In this document: one piece after another, positions 32,165 through 42,842 of the stretch
Layout of the letters: each line of letters opens with the position of its first letter
Position numbering within the stretch: position 1 is the first letter of the stretch
Source of the DNA: Gonatopus flavifemur
Taxonomy: Eukaryota > Arthropoda > Insecta > Hymenoptera > Dryinidae
Assembly (NCBI GenBank): GCA_018340375.1
Contig: JAFFJZ010000007.1
Coordinates: 5,518,001-5,582,000 of the forward strand
Length of the DNA stretch: 64,000 bases
Direction: 5' to 3'
Program-made: the position numbers and the translations under genes
Notes under the pieces: model-generated
Databases searched by the model: none
What the model saw: the letters and a program-made list of their open reading frames with translations, nothing else
Told to the model about the DNA's origin: nothing

Positions 32165-32935
32165 TATCATGTTTTGTGTGATTTTTGAATATCGATATCG
32201 ATTTAAATACTAATCCTCCATATGTTTCATATATATTTTGAAACTAAAGTTCTCATGCAATCGGAAATATATTCGAAATTGGGTGTTATCCCCATATCCA
32301 TATATACATGCGAATTTTATGCGTTGATCTCGTAATCATCGTGTACATAAATTAATAGATGTTTTGAATACGTTAGAATATTATCAATTGTATGCTGATT
32401 TTTGATGATTCTGATTGGATTCAGGATGTTTAAGCAGAACCAATCGCATCAGATCACGAGCTAGCCACTCTTGACCACTTTAGAAATCATCAGCGCCATC
32501 TGATGGCATACGAAACAACACGTGCATAAGAATACGGTTTTGTTAGCGATAGTTCTTCTTTTCATGATGTACAAGTTATTGATAGTATTCCGATTGTGTT
32601 TTATTTTATCAAGATTAAGAAAAAGAATTATTATTAAGTCTATGAAAGCAGCATATATTTTTGCATAAATGCTTTGAAATTCGAAAATGGATTTTCGGCT
32701 TTTAGTTTGTTCTGCACAATTGTTTTGTTGTTTCATGTGTTTTTATTCAACTATGGAAATTCATTCCATGCCTCATTTAAGGGAATCGTTCTGTTTCAAC
32801 AACAATATAAATAATTAATTGAAGGAGTTCTCAGGAAACGCGAGTTTCCTATTTGTATTAAACATAATTATTCTGAGTATTAGGACGTTTGCAACACGTC
32901 ATTCAAGTATCAAGGATCGGAAACGCAAGATTATC
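32165..32935. other. Upstream region of gene copy C
   Basis: Noncoding. The last ~110 bp retain weak similarity to the leaders of copies A and B (TTGTATTAAACATAAT). Confidence 0.4.
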
Positions 32936-33112
32936 ATGGCTGACAACGAAAAAGACCAAGTGAAAATTAATGGTGTGCGGAATGATTTGAAAGATAGTTT
33001 ACTCGAGAATCCGACCCAGCACTATACCTCAAACGAGGTTTTGAATGATATCAAATCGTTTGACAATACGGTGTAAGTAGTTCATCATCATGTGGATTAT
33101 TATTAAAATGAA

Positions 33113-33393
33113 GGCTCTGTCTAGAGATACGCGAACCTGTCTCTAACTCTTAAATTCCAAACACGTGAGATTTTCAAATTCTCGTAGATATAGTGGATTC
33201 TTGGGAGATTTTCTACAGACAGGCGAAATTTTTCGAGACTGAGACATGCAAAAATTTTCAACTGAATCCACAGGAAATTTTACAAGTCTGTAGAAGATCC
33301 CTCAAGCATTTACCATATCCACGTGAACTCGAAAACTTAACGTGTCTGGAATTCTCAAATTGGAAACAGGCTAACGTGTCTCTAGACACAGCT
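33113..33393. repeat. GGCTCTGTCT-family MITE in intron 1 of copy C
   Basis: GGCTCTGTCTAGAGATACG pairs with CGTGTCTCTAGACACAGC; inner GTAGATATAGTGGATTC and ACCATATCCACGTG also pair. Same family and near-same place as 14881-15292 in copy B. Confidence 0.75.
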
Positions 33394-33429
33394 CAAAATG
33401 AAATATGGCTTAATCTAGAAGCTCGGGCA

Positions 33430-33600
33430 GTGCCGGCCCGAGGGATATTGTCGTCCGGCGCGAGAGTTCCTTAGGCGCCCTGTTTTCAAAGTATGATTAT
33501 ATGAAAAAAAAAAAAACAACAAAGAAAAAAAGGATACATCTAATTTCGGGCCTTCTTCATCTTTTGGCGCCCGAGGCGACTACACTGGTTACACCACCCT
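33430..33600. repeat. GC-richer dispersed repeat
   Basis: GCAGTGCCGGCCCGAGGGAT and GTCCGGCGCGA match 42014-42060 (CAGTGCTGGCTCGAAGGAT, GCCCGGCGCGA). A pure A-run lies inside, near 33500. Confidence 0.6.
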
Positions 33601-35150
33601 GGAGCTGCTAGAGCTGGTACTGATCTTCTTTTATTCTTTCTGAGCTTCTTTTATTTTATTATATCTTGATGATAATTTTTTGTTAACTTCAAGTATTGAA
33701 TTTCTGGGTGAACTATCGATACTCTTCACCTTATAACACTCAGATAATCAACGTTAAATTTTGAATTTGTTCAGGAAAACACAATATATACTAAATTTGA
33801 CGGGAAAAGTGATGGAGACATAAAAATTCCGATTTCAACATCCCTCATTTTTAGTAACGTTTGTTTCAAACTGAATAAGTAAGAGATCAAAACTGGAAAA
33901 TTGCCAATAATCTTTTTGGTAGAATTCATGTAAAAAAAGAACTTCGTGGATATATTTTGTTTTGTCGACGTCAATATACTTGTCTTCATAATTAGATCAA
34001 ACATTTGGGTATGATGATAATACAAATGATTCGGATTTATGACAAACCAATTCGGAATATACATATTCCTTGTTTGGATCATTTGATTTTAAATTCATAA
34101 TTACAAATACAAAAAACTATTCACATTCCGAATATTTTGAGATATGGGATTTTTTAAATTTTCGTCAATATAATCCATATAGTACAAACATATTTCGAAT
34201 GAACTCACGTGATGTTAGTTCTGAAAGAGTTCATAATGAATTCTTGAGAATTTTTGAAAAATTCTTTTTCAATACTAAGGATTCAAAAAGACCTCGTTCT
34301 GAACTGTTATTACGGAGAATATCAAAAGAACCTACGCTGCATTTATAAAGCTTTATTAATGACTAGATTATGACTAGATTGGGACTAGCGTGTTGTATGG
34401 GAATGAAATGAACTCATTATTGGATTTCGAAATCTTCCTTCAAAACTCGGAAAAAAGTAATCAACTGTGAGATGGACAGCCAGTTTTTCAACTCCTGTCG
34501 CTAAATTTTGGCCGCTGCAGGAACATTTCCAACTTTATTGACCGAATTTTGGCTGATGTTGCAAAAACATCGGCTGTTCTGTGGGTGATAAGATATTTAT
34601 GAATATGAATACTTATATTTATTCATAGCTATAGCTATAATAATTAAAATTTAGCTGAAACGGTTAAAAATTTCTTCCCGTGTATCAATGATCCCTGATT
34701 ATGCAATCTGAGCTTATTAGTTAGAAGGGGACATGACTATACGTCCAAAAAAGAAGTGTTAATCAACACTATCATACCCTTAAGAGTTCATTGTATCCAT
34801 GAAGATTCATTGATTTTGCGTCTCAAATCCTTTTGAATGTAAAAAGGGTCTAGTATTTTTAGATGAAGCTACGGAAAGAATTTTACTCAATGAGAAATCT
34901 GTACAATTCAAATCAATCCTTTGAAAATGGAACATATGACAATGTTCTTCATAAATATTTAAACGAAGCTCATTTGAAAATATTATAATTGAATAGCATC
35001 CTGTTAGGAACGAAATAATCGCAATATTTGACTCGTATTAAAAAGATACCATTATACTTTTTGAGTACATATTCTCTCGATATGAATTCTCCGAATTGAA
35101 TTCAAATAAAATCTCGACATTTTTAGAAATTCATGTTTAGTACTTTCTCC
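33601..35150. other. Intron 1 of copy C, unassigned part
   Basis: No exon is seen. 34190-34395 (GAACTCACGTGATGTTAG, GACTAGCGTGTTGTATGGG) resembles 48445-48625 (GAACTCCCGTTATGTCAG, CAGCGTGCTGTGTGGG), a dispersed repeat. Confidence 0.45.
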
Positions 35151-35802
35151 TGATACCGGCTACGGATGAAATTTCAACCCAACGTTGATTATCTCAAGGT
35201 TCGTTGATTCACCGGTTCAATAATACCGTATACTTGGTCGCCAGGATGTCCTTTTTATTTTAGGATTGAAGGATTTACCATAAAACCTATTATGACGAGA
35301 AAATGTGAGGTTATAAATCAGTAATTAAACTCGATTAACCTTTCTTTTCTTCATTTATTTTCGATGAGTTACATCTTATCAGTGGAGATCCTTCCTCCCT
35401 GAGTACAAAAAACAAACTGACTATTTTTGTTCCCGAGACACTGATATTTATATCATCTATGATCGCGCCAAATTCGGTGAGCGCATGCGCATATCATCGA
35501 TATATTGTAATGATTTAATTTATCTCGTAAACATCAATGATTTTATTGAATAATCTATCAAATTATCTTCATAACTTACTTGCCTAGCTTCTAGTTCAAA
35601 ATTCTACTTACATTATGGTTTTTAGGATAAAAACAAAATAAATTTATATTTCTGTGATAGAATCGATACTCGCAGCTCTCTATTCATTGCCATCATGCGA
35701 CGATCTTATAGCACCAAATCGACAATCGATAATCGATTGCTGCTTCAGCCATGCTACGCCGTTTTCTATGTGCTTGCGATTATCGATTCTTGTTCGGTTA
35801 CA
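35151..35802 (-). repeat. 3' LTR of the larger gypsy element
   Basis: 652 bp, TGATACCGG..GGTTACA as read on the + strand. Partner 45601-46252. Confidence 0.93.
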
Positions 35803-35889
35803 TTACACCCACCTTCATTTGTAATTTAATTTTCATTCTATTGCAAATGAATATAAAAGTAACCGAAGAGATTGAAAACAAATTATCAC

Positions 35890-36220
35890 AATTTCCTTCC
35901 GGTTTATATTTCGGTTATGAACTTATATGTCTCTACTTTTGTCCATTCGAACAAACAACAACTTGTTGATGATGCGTATAAATAAGAACTTAAAAAAAAA
36001 AGATATATCACATTTTCTTCTTGTAACCCATAATCAGTTTATGGATTTATAACTCAAAACATCACATTTCTTTTAGATTATGAACTTAAATGTCTCTACT
36101 ATTATCTTTGTTATTCATAAACTCAAATAAAATCACTGGCAGATATTGCATATAAAGGTAAACAGAACACATCATTACTCTAAGTAAAAACACCAAAATA
36201 CCACATTCCTTAGACTGTCT
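35890..36220. repeat. Degenerate internal repeats between ORF3 and 3' LTR
   Basis: TATGAACTTA(T/A)ATGTCTCTACT occurs twice, about 150 bp apart, with related neighbours. Noncoding part of the larger gypsy element. Confidence 0.5.
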
Positions 36221-36460
36221 CTACCTCAAACAAAATGACTCACATAAATCAACTCTTCACTAGATCATTCTTTCAAACAAAAATAATCACCTTCATATCA
36301 CATTTTTTTGTTTCAAATTATTGAACACTATTCTTCCCAATTCGTCGTGGCTCACTTCGTCGAGTGGTTTGTCTTTGCTGCTCTCCAATGGCGGCCTAGT
36401 CACTTCCGGAATGTTTTGGAACATCAGCTCAATTGATTTTTTGTGTATCACTGGTTTCGA

Positions 36461-37060
36461 TTATCGTTTTTCTATTTTATGATCACTTTTCTTCTCATTC
36501 CTATGTCTATTCTCCTTTCCTTGAGAATTTCGTCTATGTGGAGTTGATAATCTTGGTAATCCCTTAACCTCGCTGTTGATTGTTTGAATGTCAGTTACCG
36601 TTGGTTTATTACAAGATTCCTCTATTCCCGAGTCATTATAGGTTGGGATCTCCATTACTGTTACTATTTGGTTATTGTCCAGTGTTATTTGAGTCGTTTT
36701 CAATACTTCTTGTGGCTCATCTTGTAATGGCGTTACTGGTTTATTTACGATCTTTTCATGTTGTTCTTTTATTAGGTTATCATAATACTGCATTATTCTT
36801 TCGGCTTCTTCATTCACTTTATTCCGACTCGAATCACATCGCAACGACAATATTTGCGTGAAAACTTCGTCATTTCCGTCATAGTTCTCCAATTGGTCTA
36901 TCAATGTCATGATCCGTTGTTTTTTAATTTCCCATGCTTTGTTCAAAATGAAATCTAATAACTCGGTTTCTTGTTTGCGAAATTCTTTGATTGTTAACCT
37001 TGTTGGGTCTATCTTTTCAAGTTTCACCAGTGCTTCTTTCCTGAAATTATCCATGTTCAC
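36461..37060 (-). CDS. Extra 3' ORF of the larger gypsy element, 199 aa, unknown
   Basis: Intact frame between integrase and the 3' LTR, where env sits in errantiviruses. It is not env-like: no signal peptide, membrane span, furin site or cysteine pattern. Instead residues 1-110 are highly charged and probably helical (KEFRKQETELLDFIL, MTLIDQLENYDGND). A TPLQDEPQEV-type acidic middle follows, and then a basic tail rich in R, K and N (HRRNSQGKENRHRNEKKSDH). The start MNMDNFRKEALVKLEK has a second Met at position 3. I do not recognise it. A nucleic-acid-binding or particle accessory role would fit the basic tail but is a guess. Confidence 0.55.
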   Translation of the reverse strand: MNMDNFRKEALVKLEKIDPTRLTIKEFRKQETELLDFILNKAWEIKKQRIMTLIDQLENYDGNDEVFTQILSLRCDSSRNKVNEEAERIMQYYDNLIKEQHEKIVNKPVTPLQDEPQEVLKTTQITLDNNQIVTVMEIPTYNDSGIEESCNKPTVTDIQTINSEVKGLPRLSTPHRRNSQGKENRHRNEKKSDHKIEKR

Positions 37061-37297
37061 GTTTCAATGTTCAACCGGGCTTGACGTCTCCTCGTAACCT
37101 TATGACGATCAGTGATCAGAGCACCTTCTTTATATGCTGTTGCACCTCCTTCGGCCATTTGCCAAACTACCGAATGATATCGATTTTACGTTATCGACTG
37201 ACCTCTCGCTTCTTAATGTCTGTCCGTTTTCACCTCGCCCACTTGATTGTTCGATTTATCGATTTATGATTTACATTTCGTCCCGCGTATTACGATT

Positions 37298-39091
37298 TTA
37301 AGTACGTGCTGATATTCTTATTATTTTTCCATAGTAATTAGGAATCTTTTCTGGTTTTAATTTTGTTTGTTTATACTGTTTTATTTGTCTTATATTCCAT
37401 CTTTCTTTATGTCGATTATTGGGTTTTTCTACCAATACTGCGTTCCCGAATGATTTGATGATCTTATAAGGTCCTTTGTACTTCAACTCCAACTTAGCAG
37501 CGTATTTTCTCACCTTCGACGATAACACATGTTTCCTAATCAATACTAAATCACCCTCGTTATATATTTTCTCTGTCATGGTTTTTGCTGATTTTTTCAT
37601 TCGTCGTTCTTGTAACTGCGTCAAACGTTCGTATGCCCTTTTAATCTTCTGTTCGATATCCATACTTTCGTCTGTAATACGTCGAAACTCCGACGGTATT
37701 TCCAATGTTTTTCCTCCGTGTAATTCTATCGGTTCAAATTTGTGACTTGAATGCTGTGTATTGTTGAAGATTTTTTCTATGAATGTCAACATTTCTGGCC
37801 ATCCTGTTTGTTTTTTAGCTCAATATGTCCTCAAACCTCGGCCAATCTCTCGCATAACCCTTTCAACCGGGCTAGACTGTGGATTATATGGCGTAGTTTG
37901 CGTCAGTTTCATTTTATGTGTTTTTCCAAAATCCGACCATTCTTTAGTACGAAACTGACCCGCGTTGTCTGTTAGTATACATTTCGGGACTTTACACTCT
38001 TGGAAAAACCGGTTTTCTATTTTATTGATGATTGTCCGGGCCTTAATATTTTTCAACGCATATAACTTCGTTCTTTTGGAGAAACAATCTTTCATCACTA
38101 ACACATGTCTCATACCCCCTTTTCCTACTGGGAGTGGTCCGTATAAGTCAAGGGAAATTTTTTCATCCGGTCATTGTGGTATCTTCCAGATCTGCATACT
38201 TGTTGACTTTCCGTTGTTACATTTAGCCTTTTGACAATCCATACAGGTAGATACCACATTTCGGACAATTTTAGCAAAATTATTTCCACTAAAATATTTA
38301 TTACAGAACTGGTATGTTTTATCTGTACCCACGTGAAATAGAAATTCATGAAGATCTTTGATAAACATCCATGATATTGCCGATGGAATAATAATTTTAG
38401 GACCATCTTCTGTCTCTATCCTTAACATCTTGTTCTCATCTTCGATCACCTTCTTAGTGCTAGTTTCTAATCGTTGAATCTCTTCGTCCTCGTGATACGC
38501 TTGTCGTAATATCTGGATCCAAAATTGAAATTTGTTGATGTCGTTCTCTATTTTTCTCGCACCCACCATTCCTGGAATATTTCGATATAGTTTTTTTTCT
38601 TTTTTACTACACAATTCGGCAATACGCAACTGGTTCTTCTTTTTGTCTTGATCATTAATGCGGGATAATGCATCCGCAATTTTGTTTTGTCTTCCAGGGA
38701 TATATTCGATAGTTATTTCAAATTCTTGGAGGAATTCTATCCAATTAGCAACCCTTTGGCTTGAATACTGACATGACTTGATAAATTGTAATGCATGGTG
38801 GTCGGTGCGTACGATAATGTTCCTTCCTAGTAGTAACACTCTCCATTTCTTCAGGGCCCAAACCACAGCCAACGCTTCCTTTTCGGTTGTTGTATATTTA
38901 ATTTCCGGTGGTTTTAGCTTTCGACTAATATAGGCAATGGACAGCTCCTCATTTTCTTTAGTTTTTTGTAATAATCTAGCACCAAGTCCAATTGACGATG
39001 CATCTGTTTCCAATATTAATTGTGCATCCCTTTGTAATAAGAACAATCGTTCAGCATTCATAAATAAGTCCTTAATTTTATCAAACATTAA
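37298..39091 (-). pseudogene. pol: RNase H-integrase half of pol, larger gypsy element
   Basis: It continues pol after the nested insert. RNase H: LILETDASSIGLGA, TTEKEALAVVWAL, VRTDHHAL, IADALSRI. The integrase zinc region HEFLFH..CMDCQKAK follows, then a TGA at 38171-38173, after which the same frame continues directly into the integrase core: DCFSKRTKLYALK, LTDNAGQF and NPQSSPVERVMREIG give D, D and E. A second TGA at 37820-37822 precedes the C-terminal region (NEGDLVLIRKHVLSSK, ELKYKGPYKII), typical of an integrase tail. Both defects are single in-frame TGA codons, with no frameshift. The element is therefore inactive, but its reading frame is otherwise preserved. Confidence 0.88.
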
Positions 39092-39129
39092 CACAGGCCT
39101 GCGAGGTTTTTCCCCCTTGGAACTGGTGA

Positions 39130-39660
39130 CCATTTTCCGAAGTAATTTGCTGCGTAGAACCGAATCCGGAGCCAGAATTGGACTATCACGTCAGGATTTT
39201 GAGATATCTGAGGGTAAATACGCAAAAAATGCGGTTTTTCGCTACTTTTGAGGTTATGTACAGGACGCATAAAATTTTTTTGATCTTTTCTCTCAACTTC
39301 ATCAATTTGCATCACTCTTCCCGTTTAAAATGAGCTATTGAACGTTCATGTACGATTTTTTCTCGCAAAGTTACGACCATTCTAAGTTGTGTAATATGTC
39401 CCAACAACAGAATGAGTATTCGCATTTATTACACTGATCGACAATGAAATTCTCCTTCAAATGAAATTCTCTTTTCTGAAGTAATTTTCTGCGTAGAATC
39501 CAAATCCGGAGTCAGGATTGGGCCATCGCGTAAGCATTTCACGATATTTAAGATTAGGTCCACGAAAAATGGGTTTTTTGATTACTTTGGAATTCATGTA
39601 CTGAGTGCACAATTTTTTTTAGTCTTTTCTTCTAATTGCATCATCCAGTACTACTCTTAC
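39130..39660 (+). repeat. Two left subterminal modules of the nested transposon
   Basis: Modules from about 39132 and 39475 share CCGAAGTAATTTGCTGCGTAG / CTGAAGTAATTTTCTGCGTAG, AATCCGGAG and ATCACGTCAGGATTT / ATCGCGTAAGCATTT. Both are in the same orientation as the module at 42241. Confidence 0.7.
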
Positions 39661-40194
39661 TCTTCAAGATAAGCTATTAATCGGTGACCTACAATTTCTC
39701 CTTGCAGAGTTACGAGTATTCCAAGTTGTGAAATATATCCCCAAGATTATAATATTTCTAGGATCTCCTGAGGGTGCTGCCAGGATGTATGGGAATGAAA
39801 ATTCTAATTTTCTAATATGATATTCTTATTCAGCGACCCAAAAACTTATATGTTCACATATTCAAGGAAAATTTCCCTTCAAAACAATGGGTTCCCCAAA
39901 GGGTTGATAATTCACAGACCTGCGGAATATAAGTTTTTATTTTCCCTTCGAACAATAATGGTTCCTTTCCAGGTATTCAGATTGTGGAACTAAAATATAA
40001 CGCCAGTTTTTTTACAGCACATCGGGATTCATTTTTATGTGAGATATGAATATTTACAATTTTTTAAACAATTTGTATGAACGAAAAATATATACGTTTT
40101 ATATAAAATTCAGACATGGGGCTGCACTGGTTTCACACAAGACCTAAGATACTAGATAAATCAAAAGGACTTATGATATCTTTTTCTAGTTTCT

Positions 40195-41859
40195 TCAAAA
40201 CTTCTGTTTGATGTTTCTGTTGTACTCATGATTCGGTTCATCTCTCTTTAACATCCAGCAATAGTCAGCCATCATTCTAACGTCCCACCTTCCTTGATAT
40301 CTGGTCTCCATAACCTTAAGGTCTTGATGAAATCTCTCCCCTTGCTCTTCACTGACAGCACCAAGATTCTCGGGGAAAAAGTCAATATGGGAATGCAAAT
40401 AATGGAGTTTTATACTCATATTACAACCCAGGATTTTGAAATTGTTAAGCATGCTGTTGACTATATTTTCATAATCAGGGCTTTTTCTGTTCCCTAAAAA
40501 ATGTTGTACGACTTCCTTAAATGACTTCCAAGCGAGCTTCTCGGTTTTATTCATAGTTTTTTCAAAGTCAGGATCTTGCATCAATTTCCTTATGTCTGGA
40601 CCAACAAAAACGCCTTCTTTTATCTTCGCATCCGATAAATGCTTGAATTTATCACATAAATATTTGAAACAAAGACCATCTTTAGGCAATGCCTTTACGA
40701 ATTGCTTCATAATGCCTAATTTGATATGAAGCGGAGGTAGCAGAATTTTGGAGCGGTCAACTAGTGTTTCGTGTACAACATTTTTACTTCCAGGGTTCAA
40801 TGATGCTCTCTGTGGCCAATCTTTCTGGATCCAATGTCGTGCTCTATTCCTACTATCCCATTCACATAGAAAACAGGGGTATTTTGTATACCCTTCTTGT
40901 TGAGCAAGCAACATAGTTAATATTTTGAGATCACCACATATAGTCCAGTTATGATTGGAGTAATTCATTTTTTTGAGGACGAAATCCAAATTTTCATAAC
41001 ATTCTTTCAAATGAGTAGAATGTCCAATAGGCAAAGAAGCAAATTTATTACCATTATGTAACAATACTACTTTGAGGCTCCGTTTCGAAGAATCTATAAA
41101 AAGTCTCCAATCATTTGGATTGTATTCTACATCAAACATTTTGAGTAGGCCAGGCACATCACAACAATACACTAAATTTTTTTCTTGAGCAAAATACGGT
41201 AGAAAATCCTTCTCTCTATTTCTATACCAATAAAAGTTCGTTGTACGATCCAGCATGCTTTTTTCTTTCAATCTGGAACCGAGTAATTCCGCAGCATCTT
41301 TCGGAAGATTAAGATCTCTTGTCAAATCATTCAATTCACTTTGAGAAAACAGTGGTGGTGTTTCGTTGCACTCGTAATATTCATCGTCAGGATCTGAAGT
41401 ATTCATTATAGCCTCTTGAAATAAACTAGGATCAGATGAAAATGGTTGGGCAGGATGGCATAACTCTTTGCTATCAGGATCTTTATACGTAGGTAAAATC
41501 ACAGAACGAATATCAGGATAACTTATCGCTGCTTTATTTTTAGAATTAAATCCTTTTATGCTTGAACAGCAGAAGTAACAATCGTTGATATGATTTTGCG
41601 GTTCCATCCAAATCATTGGAGTCTGTAAACTAAAACAATGTTTTTCTCCTCTTGACCATTTCCGAAGTTCACGTACACATGTCGAACACACTTTATGAGG
41701 CGCCCATTGTTTGTCTTGGTTTTTTATGTTGATTTTGAAATAGCTATCGTATAGTTCTTCAATACATTTAGAAATTATTTGTTGCTGTCTCTTTATTACA
41801 TAATTTCCACATATGTAGCAGAAGTTATCTGGAGCATTGATACATTTTCGAGAAGCCAT
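40195..41859 (-). CDS. Putative transposase of the nested element, 554 aa
   Basis: It belongs to a family very common in arthropod genomes as uncharacterized proteins; its place inside a precisely bounded transposon supports a transposase role. N-terminus: CYIC at residues 14-17, VCSTC at 58-61 and DCYFC at 93-97, likely zinc-binding. Then LNDLTRDLNLPKDAAELLGSRL near 180, a helical region. Candidate catalytic acids: LFIDSSKRSLK (D256), ICGDLKIL (D310) and a late EEQGERFHQD (Glu about 504-508). Other strong blocks are FLCEWDSRNRARHW and LLPPLHIKLGIMKQFVKAL. The frame is intact and starts MASRKC just before the first cysteine pair. The DDE reading is inferred from conserved acids, not shown. 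Confidence 0.8.
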   Translation of the reverse strand: MASRKCINAPDNFCYICGNYVIKRQQQIISKCIEELYDSYFKINIKNQDKQWAPHKVCSTCVRELRKWSRGEKHCFSLQTPMIWMEPQNHINDCYFCCSSIKGFNSKNKAAISYPDIRSVILPTYKDPDSKELCHPAQPFSSDPSLFQEAIMNTSDPDDEYYECNETPPLFSQSELNDLTRDLNLPKDAAELLGSRLKEKSMLDRTTNFYWYRNREKDFLPYFAQEKNLVYCCDVPGLLKMFDVEYNPNDWRLFIDSSKRSLKVVLLHNGNKFASLPIGHSTHLKECYENLDFVLKKMNYSNHNWTICGDLKILTMLLAQQEGYTKYPCFLCEWDSRNRARHWIQKDWPQRASLNPGSKNVVHETLVDRSKILLPPLHIKLGIMKQFVKALPKDGLCFKYLCDKFKHLSDAKIKEGVFVGPDIRKLMQDPDFEKTMNKTEKLAWKSFKEVVQHFLGNRKSPDYENIVNSMLNNFKILGCNMSIKLHYLHSHIDFFPENLGAVSEEQGERFHQDLKVMETRYQGRWDVRMMADYCWMLKRDEPNHEYNRNIKQKF

Positions 41860-42240
41860 TTGTGAAACTTTTTTTTAAATACACGAAATTCACAACAATT
41901 ACTGGACACTCGATACTTGTACACGGAGGAAAAAATTAGAACAACAATCAGTACATTCCGAGTGAATTAGTGGAATAATGTCTGAACATAGCAACGAACA
42001 ATCTACGATCTCAGCAGTGCTGGCTCGAAGGATATTACCGCCCGGCGCGAATTTTGTAGGCGTCCGATTATAATAGTGTAGCATATTGCATAAATATATA
42101 TTTATGTGATATGCTATAAGCATTTTCTACCGTATTTCGCTCAAGAAAAAAATTTAGCGTATCGTTGTGATGCGCCTGGCCTACTCAAGGTGTTTCATGT
42201 AGAATACAATCCAAAGTCAATCCCCTTCATTCATTCAACA

Positions 42241-42792
42241 TTTTTCTGAAGCATTTTGGTGCGCTGAATCCGCATATGGCTCCAGAATTGCTATATCACG
42301 TCAGGTATTTGGGATATTCCGACCTAAAAATGTGGAAAACACTGTTTCTTGGCATATTTGAGGTTCCGTAAAGTCGAAAGGTAATTTTTTTCACAAAACC
42401 AATAGATGCACCTCAAAGTATCAGTCATCCTCTTCCAAATGCCGTTGAGTTTGCTGAAATATCTTTTTTTTTCATTGAGATACGACAATTTTAAATTTGT
42501 GCGCTCATGTACTCAATAAATAGGTGGAGACACAATTTTCAAACTGTCGTATCTCAATGAAAAAAAAAGGTATCTGAGCAAACTCAACGGCATTTGGAAG
42601 AGGAGGACTTATACTTTGAGGTGCATGTATTGGTTTTGAGAAAAAAAATTACCCTTCGACTTTACGTAACCCCAAATATGTCGAAAAACAGTGTTTTTCA
42701 CATTTTTAGGTCGAAATATCTCAAAAACCTGACGTGATAGAGCAATTCTGCAGCCAGATTCGGATTCAGCGGATCAAAATGCTTCGGAAAAA
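42241..42792. repeat. Large palindrome at the right end of the nested transposon
   Basis: Two ~250-bp modules face each other around about 42515. The left contains CTGAAGCATTTTGGTGCGCTG and the right ends CAGCGGATCAAAATGCTTC. Shared inner parts include CCTAAAAATGTG, CAACGGCATTTGGAAGAGG and its complement, and GTATCTCAATGAAAAAAA. These are the same modules as at the left end. Confidence 0.85.
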
Positions 42793-42842
42793 GATATTAT
42801 TGTTTGAGGGGGAAAAAAAAAGTCAAATTTCGCAGGCCTGTG

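Larger units (their letters stand above)
39092..42842 (-). mobile_element. DNA transposon nested in gypsy pol, 3751 bp
   Basis: The ends CACAGGCCTGCGA and TCGCAGGCCTGTG are inverted repeats, with TAA on both sides (39089-39091 and 42843-42845). Removing the element plus one TAA puts the two pol halves back in one frame, which confirms the 3-bp target duplication independently. It carries one intact 554-aa frame. Several copies of a ~150-250-bp subterminal module lie inside both ends. The 3-bp duplication and CAC..GTG ends recall CACTA-type elements, but the ends are CACAG rather than CACTR, so I leave it unclassified. Confidence 0.9.

Noticed and set aside
36461..37060. Envelope gene
   Set aside because: No signal peptide, membrane span or cysteine pattern; the product is charged with a basic tail.
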